Source: Pseudomonas sp. B21-015
GTDB taxonomy: Bacteria; Pseudomonadota; Gammaproteobacteria; Pseudomonadales; Pseudomonadaceae
Length of the DNA: 64,000 bases
NCBI RefSeq assembly: GCF_024749285.1
Contig: NZ_CP087196.1
Location: forward strand, 3,844,001 to 3,908,000
Direction of reading: 5' to 3'
In this document: piece by piece, positions 1 to 8,945 of the stretch
Position numbering within the stretch: the stretch's first letter is position 1
Layout: the number at the start of each line of letters is the position of its first letter
The notes under the pieces: generated by a model
Database searches by the model: none
What the model saw: the letters and a program-made list of their open reading frames with translations, nothing else
What the model was told of the DNA's origin: nothing
Position numbers and translations under genes: made by a program

Positions 1-2
1 CC

Positions 3-656
3 AACCTCCTCCAAAGCTGGCACCACAACGCCCAATCCTGGATCGAAGCCATTCGCACCGGCACTATCGAAAGCCGCCTCAAGGTCACCGACCAGGCAAT
101 CCTGCTGGCGGTGCTAGGCCGCCAACCCGAGCGCGTGCTCGACCTGGGCTGCGGCGAGGGCTGGCTGTTGCGCGCGCTGGCTGAACGGGCCATCAACGCG
201 GTGGGTGTGGATGGCGATGCGACGCTGGTTGAGGCGGCGCGGGCGGCGGGCTCTTCGCGGGTGCATTTGGCGAGCTATGAAGCGTTGGTGGCGGCGAAGG
301 TGGACATCGGCAGCGACTACGACCTGATCTGCGCCAACTTCGCCCTGCTGCACCAGGACATCATCCCTCTGCTCGCCGCCATGAACGCCCTGCTCGCCCC
401 TGGCGGCGCGCTGGTGATCCAGACGCTACATCCGTGGACCGCGGCAGCGGGCGACTATCAGGATGGTTGGCGCAAAGAGACCTTCGCTGGGTTCAAGGGG
501 CAGTGGCAACCCATGCCGTGGTACTTCCGCACCCTGTCCAGTTGGCTCAATGCGCTGGACTTGGCCGGTTTTCGACTGGCCGGCTTGCAGGAGCCGCAGC
601 ACCCGCAAAGCCCTGTGCCGCAGTCGTTACTGTTGGTGGCCGAGCGACGGGGGTGA
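3..656 (+). CDS. Class I SAM-dependent methyltransferase, 5' end outside the window
   Basis: The reading frame is open from the window edge, so the true start lies upstream; the GTG at 111 is internal. The first ~35 visible residues already look like family sequence (SRLKVTDQAIL just before the SAM-binding core). The glycine-rich motif I is VLDLGCGEGWLLRAL, followed by an acidic loop GVDGDA and a later motif DLICANFALLH. The C-terminal half carries LLAPGGALVIQTLHPW. These are standard features of a Rossmann-fold methyltransferase. The substrate cannot be told from sequence. The gene ends at a TGA and is followed by ~200 bp without a gene. Confidence 0.85.
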   Translation, partial: NLLQSWHHNAQSWIEAIRTGTIESRLKVTDQAILLAVLGRQPERVLDLGCGEGWLLRALAERAINAVGVDGDATLVEAARAAGSSRVHLASYEALVAAKVDIGSDYDLICANFALLHQDIIPLLAAMNALLAPGGALVIQTLHPWTAAAGDYQDGWRKETFAGFKGQWQPMPWYFRTLSSWLNALDLAGFRLAGLQEPQHPQSPVPQSLLLVAERRG

Positions 657-853
657 GCCCCACACCTGGTTTAGTGGCGTGGCTGTTGAAGGGTCAAAGT
701 TACAGTTCGCCACAAGCGGACACTTGAACACGCCTGCAAGGGTGGGCGACTCAAAGCGCCCCCTCCACGCTCAGGTGTCGAATCCGTGGACCCTAGCAAG
801 TCGCCAAATAGTAGCTAATCTTCACCTGCCCTCCCCTGCAAAGGACTGCAATC

Positions 854-2278
854 ATGAGCCGGCTTGAGCTACTGAGCAGAAATATCGGTCTCGCCATTCT
901 GCTCGCCACGGCATCACTGGTAGCGCATGCACAATGCACTTTTCCTCCTTCGGCAAGTTCCGCTTACGATCCAGACGCAAACGCAGGTGCAGGCGCCATT
1001 CATTTGCCTTGGCGTACGGACTTGCCAAGCGCTCCTGGAACTTCCGTATTTGCCTGGCAAGGGGTGAGGTTCGAATCTGACTGGCGCGACTATATGGCTG
1101 CGTTTCTTAAAGAGATTCGGGCCAGCGGCATCCACATCGACCAGCGCCGACTGACGATGAATCCAAATGCAGAGTGGTGGATCGTGCCGTGGATGGACTA
1201 CAGCCTCAATGGTCGTGAACGTCTCAACGGCCTGACCGCAGAGCGCGGCCCGGACCCTGGGGATCTTTCGAAAACCTCAGGCGATGGCATCCAGACGTGG
1301 GCGGTGGGTTGGTACAACCGCCCGGGCGCGTACGCAATCGGTCAAATTTTCAAGGATCCTTGCAACCCCCAAGCCCCAGCGACTTTTGCTTTTCCCGCTC
1401 AGTCTGCGTCATTCAAATTCCTCTTCACCACTGCGGATGTCGGGCAAGTGCCGTACCTCGAAGGCTCACCTGAGATCGACGCCTACATAAACCCCGAGGG
1501 TGACCCGCGTGGTGAAAAGGCTGGAGTCGATGGCCGAGAACCGAGGCCAATGCGATTGCTGCAAGTCGACATCGCAGTAAAAGACCCGAACGCGAAGGAC
1601 ACCGGGTGGGTAATGGGGACGTTTGTTTGGCGCAAGCCCTTGAGCCCCGACGGTTTCAAAGGAGATTGGCTGCTCGACAACCTGGTTCCCGTCGGTCTCA
1701 TGTGGGGGAATGATCCAGGTGCCCTGGATCCGGCCTGGAACAAAACGACCACCCTCAGCCAGAGCAAAATCAACCAGGAGCTGCGCGGTGTGGTTTGGTC
1801 AGCATCCGAGGCCGATTGGCCGCAGCGACCCTATCCGGGTTTTCAGGGGCGTCTGAATGGCCCGGCGGATAATCCTCGCTCGTCATGCCTTGCGTGCCAC
1901 GCGGCCGCCCAGTGGCGTCGCGACCAGCCTTTGGTGGACTCGTTCAAGCTGGACTCAAGTTTTACGCCGGAAAAAGTCCGAGCCCACGTCAGCAAGTTTT
2001 TCATGAATACCCAAGGCGGAACACGCCATCCGGGTTCAATGGTGGGTAACCCCCTCGACTACTCACTGCAACTCGAAGCGGCATTCGATCGCATTTGCCG
2101 GGCCTGCAGCGATCAGAAACTCCAGGCCAGGACCCCGGATATTTGCAAAGTACCGCAGGTGCGTAACCGCGGCACAATCGTGACACGAGACACTTGTGAG
2201 GCATCACCGGTAGTCAATTTTTTCAAGACATTCGTAAAACCCGAGGCGCTTAGCGAGACGCCCTACCCGCGACAGTAA
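854..2278 (+). CDS. Secreted protein with one c-type haem motif (CLACH), function unknown
   Basis: 474 residues. An N-terminal signal peptide (hydrophobic IGLAILLATASLVAHA) predicts export to the periplasm. A single CxxCH motif (SSCLACHAAAQW) near residue 345 is the covalent haem c attachment signature, and the flanking SCLACHA fits a mono-haem protein. Further cysteines occur at the C-terminus (ICRACSDQ, DICKVP, DTCEASP). Tryptophan-rich segments precede the motif. The start at 854 has AAGGA nine bases upstream. The gene stands alone, convergent with the next gene. I do not recognise the larger family; a periplasmic electron-transfer or oxidoreductase role is inference only. Confidence 0.75.
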   Translation: MSRLELLSRNIGLAILLATASLVAHAQCTFPPSASSAYDPDANAGAGAIHLPWRTDLPSAPGTSVFAWQGVRFESDWRDYMAAFLKEIRASGIHIDQRRLTMNPNAEWWIVPWMDYSLNGRERLNGLTAERGPDPGDLSKTSGDGIQTWAVGWYNRPGAYAIGQIFKDPCNPQAPATFAFPAQSASFKFLFTTADVGQVPYLEGSPEIDAYINPEGDPRGEKAGVDGREPRPMRLLQVDIAVKDPNAKDTGWVMGTFVWRKPLSPDGFKGDWLLDNLVPVGLMWGNDPGALDPAWNKTTTLSQSKINQELRGVVWSASEADWPQRPYPGFQGRLNGPADNPRSSCLACHAAAQWRRDQPLVDSFKLDSSFTPEKVRAHVSKFFMNTQGGTRHPGSMVGNPLDYSLQLEAAFDRICRACSDQKLQARTPDICKVPQVRNRGTIVTRDTCEASPVVNFFKTFVKPEALSETPYPRQ

Positions 2279-2304
2279 GATCAGCACCGCACTGGAATCT
2301 GAAA

Positions 2305-2850
2305 TCAATCGGTCGGAATATTGGCCACAACGTACTGGATCACCTCTTCAAGCGTGTCTATGTCTGGAGCATTGCTCACTAACGCTTCCGGACAGCACCA
2401 TGGGTAATCCAGATGCGATACCCACTCCATGATGCAGTCCAGATCAGTCGCTGGCAGGGTTTTCATGTGCTCAATGGTGATAGTGAGCCTCTGGACAAGT
2501 CCCGACTCGGGGCTGAACTGCCATTCATACAGACCGCAACCGACCCGGGCTTCACCGGAGTGCTTGTCGGACATGCCGACCAGCCATTTGCACTGGAATG
2601 TTTTGGCCTGCGGTTCAGGTTGGCCTCCCAGGCAAAAGGTATAGACGTTTTCGAAGGTCTGCCCGAATCGGCTGACCAGCACATCACCGATAGGTCCAAG
2701 GCCTTCAACGTGGGGTGGAAACGAGATGGATCCGGTGTGCACGACCATGTCCAATATCGCGTCTGACGCAAAGGCCTTGCGCAATAAATGTGGACGGTTG
2801 CCGTCCTTGGCTTTTATGTACTGTCGAATCGATAGTTGAGCAGTGTTCAT
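2305..2850 (-). CDS. NTF2/SnoaL-like protein
   Basis: About 181 residues from the internal ATG at 2850, chosen because residues before it in the longer frame (to 2892) look non-coding and a GGA lies upstream. The N-terminus (QLSIRQYIKAKDGNRPHLL, then AFASDAILDM) matches the opening helix and strand of SnoaL/NTF2-fold proteins, which bind small hydrophobic ligands in a cone-shaped barrel. There is a conserved-looking VWLVGMSD-type strand in the middle. The 3' end converges on the upstream secreted haem protein. No catalytic assignment is possible. Confidence 0.65.
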   Translation of the reverse strand: MNTAQLSIRQYIKAKDGNRPHLLRKAFASDAILDMVVHTGSISFPPHVEGLGPIGDVLVSRFGQTFENVYTFCLGGQPEPQAKTFQCKWLVGMSDKHSGEARVGCGLYEWQFSPESGLVQRLTITIEHMKTLPATDLDCIMEWVSHLDYPWCCPEALVSNAPDIDTLEEVIQYVVANIPTD

Positions 2851-3017
2851 TGTTTGTCCGTCGCATCCATACTTGGTTGAGAGCCGCCTCATACGAGGCT
2901 CACATGACTATTCCATGTGACCCTGTACGCCTTTACAAAGCACTATTCCATAAATCCGTCACCTGCATGGAGGGTGTCTCAGATTTTGTGTAAACGGAAT
3001 TTCTGTTAAACCGCACC

Positions 3018-3100
3018 GCCGCTCCCACAGGATTTTCGTCGCGCCTTTAAGTCCACTGTGTTACGCAGGCGAGCTGGAGCAAGCTCCCTCGCCACATGTA
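3018..3100. repeat. Classical Pseudomonas REP-type palindrome
   Basis: The intergenic gap 2851-3259 carries no convincing gene. Inside it, GCTGGAGCAAGCTCCCTCGCC forms a GGAGCnnGCTCC hairpin followed by the ctcgccac motif, and CCGCTCCCACAGGA lies just upstream. This resembles the well-known fluorescens-group REP (GTGGCGAGGGAGCTTGCTCC when read on the other strand). It is a different family from the palindromes described elsewhere in this window. Confidence 0.6.
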
Positions 3101-3259
3101 TAGTGTTCGGCTCGTCATTTGCTGCCCTTCGCAATAAACAGCAATAGCCCAAAAGCAGTCAATTTCGCTCCATTTCGGCTACCCTCACAAAGCGCCACGC
3201 AGCAATCAGATTGTGCCAGGCGCCTCGACATTCTTCCGTAAATGCACCGGAGATCTTCC

Positions 3260-4111
3260 ATGCTCAAGCGTACCCTGGCAGTGGCCGTCGGCTTGATCCT
3301 GTCTTTTGGCACCCTGCTGGCGCAAGCCGCCGACACCCTGAAAGTCAGCGCGATTCCCGATGAAGCCCCGACCGAACTGCTGCGCAAGTTCAAGCCACTT
3401 GGCGCCTATCTGGAACAACAATTGGGCATGAAGGTCGAGTTCGTGCCCGTGAGCGACTATCCGGCCGTGGTCGAGGCGCTGGCCACCGACCGCATCGACC
3501 TGGCCTGGCTGGGCGGTTTCACGTTCGTGCAGGCACGCCTGAAAACCGGCAATGCCATTCCGCTGGTACAGCGCGAACAGGACGCCCAATTCACCAGCAA
3601 ATTCATCACCGCCGACCCGGCCGTCAAGTCCCTCGCCGATCTCAAGGGCAAGACCTTTGCATTCGGCTCGGTGTCCTCCACGTCCGGCAGTCTGATGCCG
3701 CGCTATTTCATGCTCAAGGAGGGCATCAAGCCGGAAAGCTACTTCAGTCGCGTAGGCTATTCCGGTGCCCATGACGCCACTGTCGCCTGGGTCCAGGCCG
3801 GCAAGGTGGACGCCGGGGTGCTCAACGCCAGCGTGTGGGAAAAACTGGTCGCCGCCGGCAAGGTCGATACCACCAAGGTCAAAGTGTTTTCGACCACCCC
3901 GGCGTACTTCGACTACAACTGGACGGTGCGCGGAACCCTCGACCCGGCGCTGGCGGCCAAGATAAAGGCTGCGTTCCTGGCGCTCGATCCGGCGAACCCG
4001 AAAGACAAGGAAATTCTGGATCTGCAGGCCGCCAGCCGGTTCATCGAAACCAAGCCTGAGAACTACAAGGGCATCGAGGAAGCCGCACGCGCCGCCGAAC
4101 TGCTCAAATGA
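3260..4111 (+). CDS. Phosphonate/selenate-type ABC transporter substrate-binding protein
   Basis: About 283 residues. The ATG at 3260 is preferred over 3242 because GGAG sits seven bases upstream. A signal peptide ([19 protein letters not shown]) directs it to the periplasm. The mature part begins [20 protein letters not shown] and has the PhnD-family core: [15 protein letters not shown], then a hinge segment [20 protein letters not shown] and [20 protein letters not shown]. In Pseudomonas this PhnD subtype, next to two PhnE-like permeases, is commonly annotated as a putative selenate binding protein. That substrate comes from family knowledge and cannot be proved here. It is the first gene of a four-gene overlapping operon (3260-6490). 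Confidence 0.85.
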   Translation: MLKRTLAVAVGLILSFGTLLAQAADTLKVSAIPDEAPTELLRKFKPLGAYLEQQLGMKVEFVPVSDYPAVVEALATDRIDLAWLGGFTFVQARLKTGNAIPLVQREQDAQFTSKFITADPAVKSLADLKGKTFAFGSVSSTSGSLMPRYFMLKEGIKPESYFSRVGYSGAHDATVAWVQAGKVDAGVLNASVWEKLVAAGKVDTTKVKVFSTTPAYFDYNWTVRGTLDPALAAKIKAAFLALDPANPKDKEILDLQAASRFIETKPENYKGIEEAARAAELLK

Positions 4112-4905
4112 CATTGCATCTGACCCAGGTCAGCCTTACCCACGCCAACGGCGTCCAGGCGCTGCGTGGCGTGGACCTGCACATCGGGGCACGCGAACAG
4201 GTCGCCATCATTGGTCCGTCCGGTGCGGGAAAATCGAGCTTGCTCCATCTGCTGGCCACCGCCCTGCGTCCGGGCAAAGGCGAGCTGCAGGTGCTCGGCG
4301 AGCGCGTCTGGCAGCTTTCTGCCCGTCAACGTCAGCGGCTGCGTGCTCGCATCGGCCTGATCCATCAGGCGCCTCCCCTGCCCCCGCGCCAGCGCGTGGT
4401 CACCGCGGTGCTGGCCGGCAAGCTGGGTCAGTGGGGGCTGGGCAAGAGCCTGCTGAACCTGCTGCATCCGCTGGATATTCCGGGCGCACGCGCGGCATTG
4501 ACCAGGCTGGACCTGAGTGACAAGTTGTTCGCGCATTGCCAACAACTGTCCGGTGGACAGCTACAGCGCGTGGGCATTGCCCGCGTGTTGTATCAAGCAC
4601 CCGAGGTGTTGCTCGCCGATGAGCCGGTATCGGCCATGGACCCGGTGTTGGCCCAGCACACGCTTTCGGTGCTCTGTCGCCATGCCCGGCAGCACGACGT
4701 CACCCTGGTCGCCAGCCTGCATGCGGTGGAGCTGGCCCTGGCGCACTTTTCGCGCATCATCGGCTTGCGTGATGGACAGATCCTGTTCGACCTTCCGGCC
4801 AGCGAAGTCGATCACGAGTTGCTCGACAAGCTCTACGCCAACGAACAACTGCAATCCCCACCGATTGCCCCGCCGCCCTTGAGTGTGCAGATTCCCCGAT
4901 GCTGA
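4108..4905 (+). CDS. ABC transporter ATP-binding protein (PhnC-like)
   Basis: 265 residues. Walker A is [14 protein letters not shown], the ABC signature is [15 protein letters not shown], Walker B is [13 protein letters not shown], and the switch histidine is in [11 protein letters not shown]. The start overlaps the binding-protein stop (ATGA), so translation is probably coupled. As the cytoplasmic motor of the 3260-6490 transporter it would drive uptake of the oxyanion captured by the binding protein. Length is normal for PhnC-type ATPases. Both downstream permeases overlap in the same way, which supports a single transcript. Confidence 0.93.
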   Translation: MTLHLTQVSLTHANGVQALRGVDLHIGAREQVAIIGPSGAGKSSLLHLLATALRPGKGELQVLGERVWQLSARQRQRLRARIGLIHQAPPLPPRQRVVTAVLAGKLGQWGLGKSLLNLLHPLDIPGARAALTRLDLSDKLFAHCQQLSGGQLQRVGIARVLYQAPEVLLADEPVSAMDPVLAQHTLSVLCRHARQHDVTLVASLHAVELALAHFSRIIGLRDGQILFDLPASEVDHELLDKLYANEQLQSPPIAPPPLSVQIPRC

Positions 4906-5726
4906 CGTCTGGCACTCGCGATCCGGCCGCCCTGCCCCGTCTGCTGCTCAGCCTGCTGGCCCTTGCCCTGTTGTGGCCCGGCATCCGCTTCAGCGAGTTG
5001 GACCTCAGTGTGCTGGTGGCGAGTGACAGTCAGAGTGAGATGGGCCGGTTTGTATCCGCCTTCTGGCCACCGGCCCATGGCGAGGCGTTCATCCAGCTGT
5101 TGTTGCAAGCCACCCTGCAGACCCTGGCCATCGCCACGGCCGGCATGGCCCTGGCGTTGCTGGTGGCAGTCCCCGCCAGCCTGCTCGCCAGTCGTGCTCT
5201 GTCGCTGTCCGCTGCCTCCCGGGCCGGCCACCCGAGCTATTGGGGCCAACTGCTGCGTTGGCCCATACGCGGTTTACTGATCTTTCTGCGCAGCGTGCCG
5301 GAAATCGTCTGGGCCCTGCTGTTCGTGCGCGCCGTCGGCCTCGGCCCGACGGCCGGGGTTCTGGCCATTGCCATCACCTACAGCGGCATGCTGGGCAAGG
5401 TCTACGCGGAAATTTTCGAGTCGGTCGACCAGCGTCCGGTCCACGCGCTACTGCAGTCCGGCAGCGGTCGGCTCGCAGCCTTTTGTTACGGAATCCTGCC
5501 CAATGTCGCTGCGGAGTTGCTGTCGTACACGGTGTATCGCTGGGAATGCGCAATCCGCGCCTCGGTGGTGATGGGCTTCGTCGGTGCCGGCGGCCTGGGC
5601 CAGCAAATGGATCTGTCGTTGCGCATGTTCGCCGGTGGTGAAGTGGCCAGTCTGTTGCTGACGTTCCTCGTCCTGGTGCTGCTCGCCGATCAACTCAGCC
5701 GCCTGCTGCGCTGGAGGCTGACATGA
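4899..5726 (+). CDS. PhnE-like ABC transporter permease 1
   Basis: 275 residues. A first membrane helix lies at residues ~10-30 ([20 protein letters not shown]) and several more follow. The inner-membrane coupling motif characteristic of binding-protein-dependent permeases is visible near residues 165-185 ([19 protein letters not shown]), followed by a second one near [19 protein letters not shown]. The gene overlaps the ATPase gene by seven bases and is overlapped by the second permease. It shares the fold and a C-terminal [10 protein letters not shown] motif with the next gene, so the two probably form a heterodimeric channel. Confidence 0.9.
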   Translation: MLTSGTRDPAALPRLLLSLLALALLWPGIRFSELDLSVLVASDSQSEMGRFVSAFWPPAHGEAFIQLLLQATLQTLAIATAGMALALLVAVPASLLASRALSLSAASRAGHPSYWGQLLRWPIRGLLIFLRSVPEIVWALLFVRAVGLGPTAGVLAIAITYSGMLGKVYAEIFESVDQRPVHALLQSGSGRLAAFCYGILPNVAAELLSYTVYRWECAIRASVVMGFVGAGGLGQQMDLSLRMFAGGEVASLLLTFLVLVLLADQLSRLLRWRLT

Positions 5727-6490
5727 ATCGTTTGTTCAACCTGGCACTGCTCCTGTGTATTGGCACAGCGGTCGTCACCTCGTTCATCTATCTGGGCATC
5801 GACCTCGGCGAACTCGGCGGCACCGGCAACCTGAAGCAAATGGGCGCTTATGCCGAGCGTTTTCTCAGCCCGGACCTGAGCTTGGGGCATCTGCAAGCCA
5901 TCGGCCACGGCGCCCTGGAAACCCTTGCCATGTCTGCCCTTGGCACCCTGCTCGCGGCGGTATTCGGCCTGCTATTGGCATTGCCCGCGGCCGGACGCTA
6001 CGGCTGGCCTTTGCAGAGCGCGTCACGTCTGGTGCTCAACGCCTTGCGCGCAGTGCCGGAACTGGTGTGGGCCGCGTTGATGGTCCTGGCCGCCGGGCTC
6101 GGCCCCAACGCCGGCACCCTGGCATTAGCCCTGCACACCACCGGCGTGCTCGGCCGGTTGTTCGCCGAAGCACTGGAAAACACCCCACCCGAACCCGCCG
6201 ACGCCATCCGTTTGCAAGGTGCCAATGCCGTATGGGCTTTCTGTTACGGCACGCTACCCAACCTGTTGCCACAGCTTCTGGCCTACATTCTGTATCGCTG
6301 GGAAAACAATATCCGCATGGCCAGTGTGCTCGGCTTCGTCGGCGCCGGTGGTTTGGGGCAAATGCTCTATGTCAGCCTCAGCCTGTTCCAGGAAGCTCAA
6401 GCGAGCACGGTTATTCTGGCCATGCTGTTGCTGGTATTGGCTGTCGATACATTGAGCAGCTGGAGCCGTCAGCGTTGGGTCAAGGCTTGA
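5723..6490 (+). CDS. PhnE-like ABC transporter permease 2
   Basis: 255 residues, starting in an ATGA overlap with permease 1. The N-terminal helix is FNLALLLCIGTAVVTSFIYLG, and the helical core contains LRAVPELVWAALMVLAAGLG and GVLGRLFAEALENTPPEPAD. The shared C-terminal motif is [19 protein letters not shown]. The parallel motif order with permease 1 suggests an ancient duplication. It is the last gene of the operon; no clear terminator hairpin follows, and a decayed kinase-like frame begins ~115 bp downstream. Confidence 0.9.
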   Translation: MNRLFNLALLLCIGTAVVTSFIYLGIDLGELGGTGNLKQMGAYAERFLSPDLSLGHLQAIGHGALETLAMSALGTLLAAVFGLLLALPAAGRYGWPLQSASRLVLNALRAVPELVWAALMVLAAGLGPNAGTLALALHTTGVLGRLFAEALENTPPEPADAIRLQGANAVWAFCYGTLPNLLPQLLAYILYRWENNIRMASVLGFVGAGGLGQMLYVSLSLFQEAQASTVILAMLLLVLAVDTLSSWSRQRWVKA

Positions 6491-6606
6491 GTGCAGCGCC
6501 GTAGCAACACAAAATTCGTTCCCGCGGTGCGGCGGTCGCCCATCAGCCTTTAACTGAACATCCAAAAGCTGCACAATCGCCGGCTTTTTTCGCGACAGGA
6601 AGTCCC

Positions 6607-6789
6607 CTGCAACGGATTGTGATTCTGGGCAATGCCGGTAGCGGCAAATCTACCCTCGTCCGCGCCCTCGGCAAGCGCCTGAGCCTACCCGTGGTCATCT
6701 GGACACGCTGTTCTGGGAGCCTGGTTGGGTCGAGCCCGACGCTGAACAGTTCCGCGCTTTCGCCATCCCGGCAGTCGATCCGCGCATTT
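6607..6789 (+). pseudogene. P-loop kinase remnant (AAA/topology-modulation type), frameshifted
   Basis: A frame beginning around 6607 reads IVILGNAGSGKSTLVRALGK, a clean Walker A motif typical of small adenylate-kinase-like 'topology modulation' proteins. Near 6699 the similarity jumps one frame to HLDTLFWEPGWVEPDAEQF and then stops at 6787-6789. The HLDTLFWEPGW segment is characteristic of this family after the P-loop. The whole is about 60 codons where intact members have ~170, so this is a frameshifted and truncated relic. No credible start codon was found. Confidence 0.65.
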
Positions 6790-6827
6790 AGCGTTAGCAC
6801 ATGCAAGTTTCAGATAGATCCCCGAAC

Positions 6828-7254
6828 ATGAAAAAACTAACCCGACTCCCGACTTTAGCCCTCAGTGCGCTCGTGTTCTGCGCGGGATAATGGGCCATTT
6901 CACAGTGGTGGGAAAAGGCTCTGGCGAAGCCCGTCGGCGCCGCCAGGATCAGCCCCAACGGCTGCTACCGAGTTCAGTAGTTCAACCCTTTCCGGGTACT
7001 GCCCGACTTCCTTCACCCCCAGTCGCCCCCGGACGAGCCGGACCAGCTAGAGTGGTTTTTCAGCTGGGAACTTCCGGCCTTTTTTCGCTTATACGATAAT
7101 CGCAACGGCCAGCTGATTGGCGAAAGCGCGATCTACGACCTGGTGAACTATGGGGGACCTGTCTTGGGGCTTCAGCAGCGTCCCCAGAGTTTCCGCCGGC
7201 ATGATCGAGATTGGCCCCAACTTGCCTGACTGCATAGGTGATCAGCAGGGCTAG
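6828..7254 (+). pseudogene. Decayed gene for an exported protein: two in-frame stops and a frameshift
   Basis: From ATG 6828 the frame gives a signal-like MKKLTRLPTLALSALVFCAG and then TAA at 6888. The same frame continues in convincing protein sequence (WAISQWWEKALAKPVGAARI, NGCYRVQ), hits TAG near 6978, and continues again (FNPFRVLPDFLHP, LEWFFSWELPAFFRLYDNRN, GQLIGESAIYDLVNY). Near 7160 it shifts frame to DLSWGFSSVPRVSAGMIEIG and ends at TAG 7252-7254. The coding character across three breaks marks a formerly real gene of ~140 codons. The family is not recognised. Confidence 0.6.
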
Positions 7255-7972
7255 CGGGGTCAGGGTGAATTGCCTCCGCGTTTGTATAAACACATGAGAA
7301 ATGTCTACTTCTGGCTGATAACTGCCGGTGTCGACCGCCAACTTTGGGTCGCGAGCCACCCTTACTGACAGGCAGCAATCGACCGACTCTGTTGAAAACA
7401 GTCAGTCCGCCCAAACTGCCTGATCATTGACTGGTGTAAACGCCTTTCTGCACGCTGCTACGTGAAATCCGAGTCCGGAAGCCTCTGCCCAAAGGTCTTT
7501 CTCCCCCTTTTTTGACGCGGAACCAGAAGCCTGATTTTGCGAGGATTGCTTTCACCGCAGGGTTGCTCACGCTTGCTTGATCTCGATGTCCAAAGCGGGT
7601 GGTGGGGGACCGTTGGGGCGGTGAACACTTATTTTAGCTAGTACGCAGATTGCGTTTGCGAGTCTCTGGTGAATCTTATATTCAGAAAATATTTACAAAG
7701 CGTTTTTAGCACATTAGGCTTTCCTTCAATGAGAAGAGGATCTTCTCATTGAAGGAGCTGTATCAGTGAAAGGAATGACATCTTATATGCTAATTGCCGC
7801 TATTCAGACACCCTAGAATTCGGGCAATAAAATCTCCTACCTGATTTTTTATATCCCGCCCCCCACAATGGGCACTTTACAGTGCACGGCGCCTGGGGCA
7901 TGGAAATTAGTCGGATTTAATAGCACACGAAAATGTCCTGCACCACATCAGCCAATAAAACATGGAGTTATA
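7255..7972. other. 718-bp gene-free stretch: diverged palindrome and dioxygenase promoter region
   Basis: No credible gene. Around 7339-7420 there is a member of the window's dispersed palindrome family (TTTGGGTCGCGAG... CTGACAGGCAGCAATCGACC), followed by GACTCTGTTGAAAACAGTCAG, which resembles a mutated IS1182 terminal repeat. The half nearer the dioxygenase gene is AT-richer and holds the long inverted repeat at 7723-7755, listed separately. Confidence 0.5.
7723..7755. promoter_or_regulatory. Perfect 15-bp inverted repeat upstream of the dioxygenase gene
   Basis: CCTTCAATGAGAAGA, a three-base centre GGA, then TCTTCTCATTGAAGG: the arms match at all 15 positions. It lies ~220 bp upstream of the dioxygenase start at 7973. 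It is not followed by a T-run, so it is unlikely to be a simple terminator. A protein-binding operator or an RNA hairpin in a long leader are the two natural readings; neither is proved. Confidence 0.6.
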
Positions 7973-8896
7973 ATGATCAACGAAAAGTTTCAAGTAACCG
8001 AAGATCAGGTGATGAAGTTTCGCAGGCAGGGCTTTCTTTTTCTCAAAGGTTTTTACAATAGAGATATAACCGGTTATTTGACATCAACCATTGGCGACCG
8101 TATCTCCACGCCTACTGACAAGTATCAGAGCGGCTTCAGCCGTTTGGCATATGATATGTATGATGGCGATCCGATGATTGCCAGCGTTATTCAAGATGAC
8201 CACTTCAAACATGTCATGAAAACGTTGACGGGTAAAAACATGTTTTTTGCCCAAGCTCTTTCCTTCGAGCTTGAAAAGATGAAAAACAAGGGCTTCCCCT
8301 GGCATATCGGTACGCAAAGTTTCGGCTATCACCAAGCGGAAGACTATGGCTGCACAATCTGGGCTCCTTTGGTCAAAATCGACCCCAAAGGGCAACGAGG
8401 CGGTATGGCGTATGTCCCAAAAGACGCCGTATCGGGTGCGTTCATGTATGAACACGTCGATCCTTCGATTTTCCAACTCCTATCGGAACGTATTGAGCGA
8501 GGCGAGGAGACCACCATCGATGAGTTCGTGCACCTTCGTGATGGTCCTTTGAATGACCCAGCGATTAAAAAGCTACTGGATCACTTTGCCGTCGAGGACG
8601 AATTCGAGGTGGGTGATGCGCTCATTTTCGACAAGAATGTCATTCACCGAAGCATCATGCTGGAGGAAGGCCCCGTAAGCTCGCGCGCAGCGTTTGTCAT
8701 GCGCTTCTTCTGCGACACCAGTACCTATGACTATCGTCGCGCTTATGACCTTGAAATTCCCCGCGAACATTTCAAATACTCGGGGCCGACGCGCTTTCAC
8801 TTAGAAGTCGCAAAGGAACATGGCGAACTTCTTGTTGACAGCCCGTTCTTTGAAGGTCAAGAGTACCGTTCGTTAAAAATTTCAAAAACAAGTTGA
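7973..8896 (+). CDS. Phytanoyl-CoA dioxygenase (PhyH) family protein
   Basis: 307 residues. The start at 7973 is supported by GGAG seven bases upstream; the longer frame from 7868 is not convincing. The N-terminal VTEDQVMKFRRQGFLFLKGF is the typical opening helix of PhyH-type Fe(II)/2-oxoglutarate dioxygenases. The double-stranded beta-helix region has FPWHIGTQSFGYHQAEDYG, then APLVKIDPKGQRGGMAYVPK, and a distal FDKNVIHRSIMLEEG with arginine R in SSRAAFVMRF. The expected proximal HxD is not clean: the obvious histidine is in WHIG. A LysE-type exporter follows at 50 bp, suggesting that a small hydroxylated product or amino acid is made and exported. That is inference. Confidence 0.8.
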   Translation: MINEKFQVTEDQVMKFRRQGFLFLKGFYNRDITGYLTSTIGDRISTPTDKYQSGFSRLAYDMYDGDPMIASVIQDDHFKHVMKTLTGKNMFFAQALSFELEKMKNKGFPWHIGTQSFGYHQAEDYGCTIWAPLVKIDPKGQRGGMAYVPKDAVSGAFMYEHVDPSIFQLLSERIERGEETTIDEFVHLRDGPLNDPAIKKLLDHFAVEDEFEVGDALIFDKNVIHRSIMLEEGPVSSRAAFVMRFFCDTSTYDYRRAYDLEIPREHFKYSGPTRFHLEVAKEHGELLVDSPFFEGQEYRSLKISKTS

Positions 8897-8902
8897 ATAA
8901 TC

Positions 8903-8930
8903 AGAAGGGCTTATGCCCTTCTTTTGTTTT
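8903..8930 (+). terminator. Rho-independent terminator/attenuator after the dioxygenase gene
   Basis: AGAAGGGC, loop TTAT, GCCCTTCT, then TTTGTTTT: an eight-base-pair perfect stem followed by a U-rich tract. It sits seven bases after the dioxygenase stop and ends 15 bases before the exporter start, so it would reduce but perhaps not abolish read-through into the exporter. Confidence 0.85.
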
Positions 8931-8945
8931 GCGTGGAGATAAACA

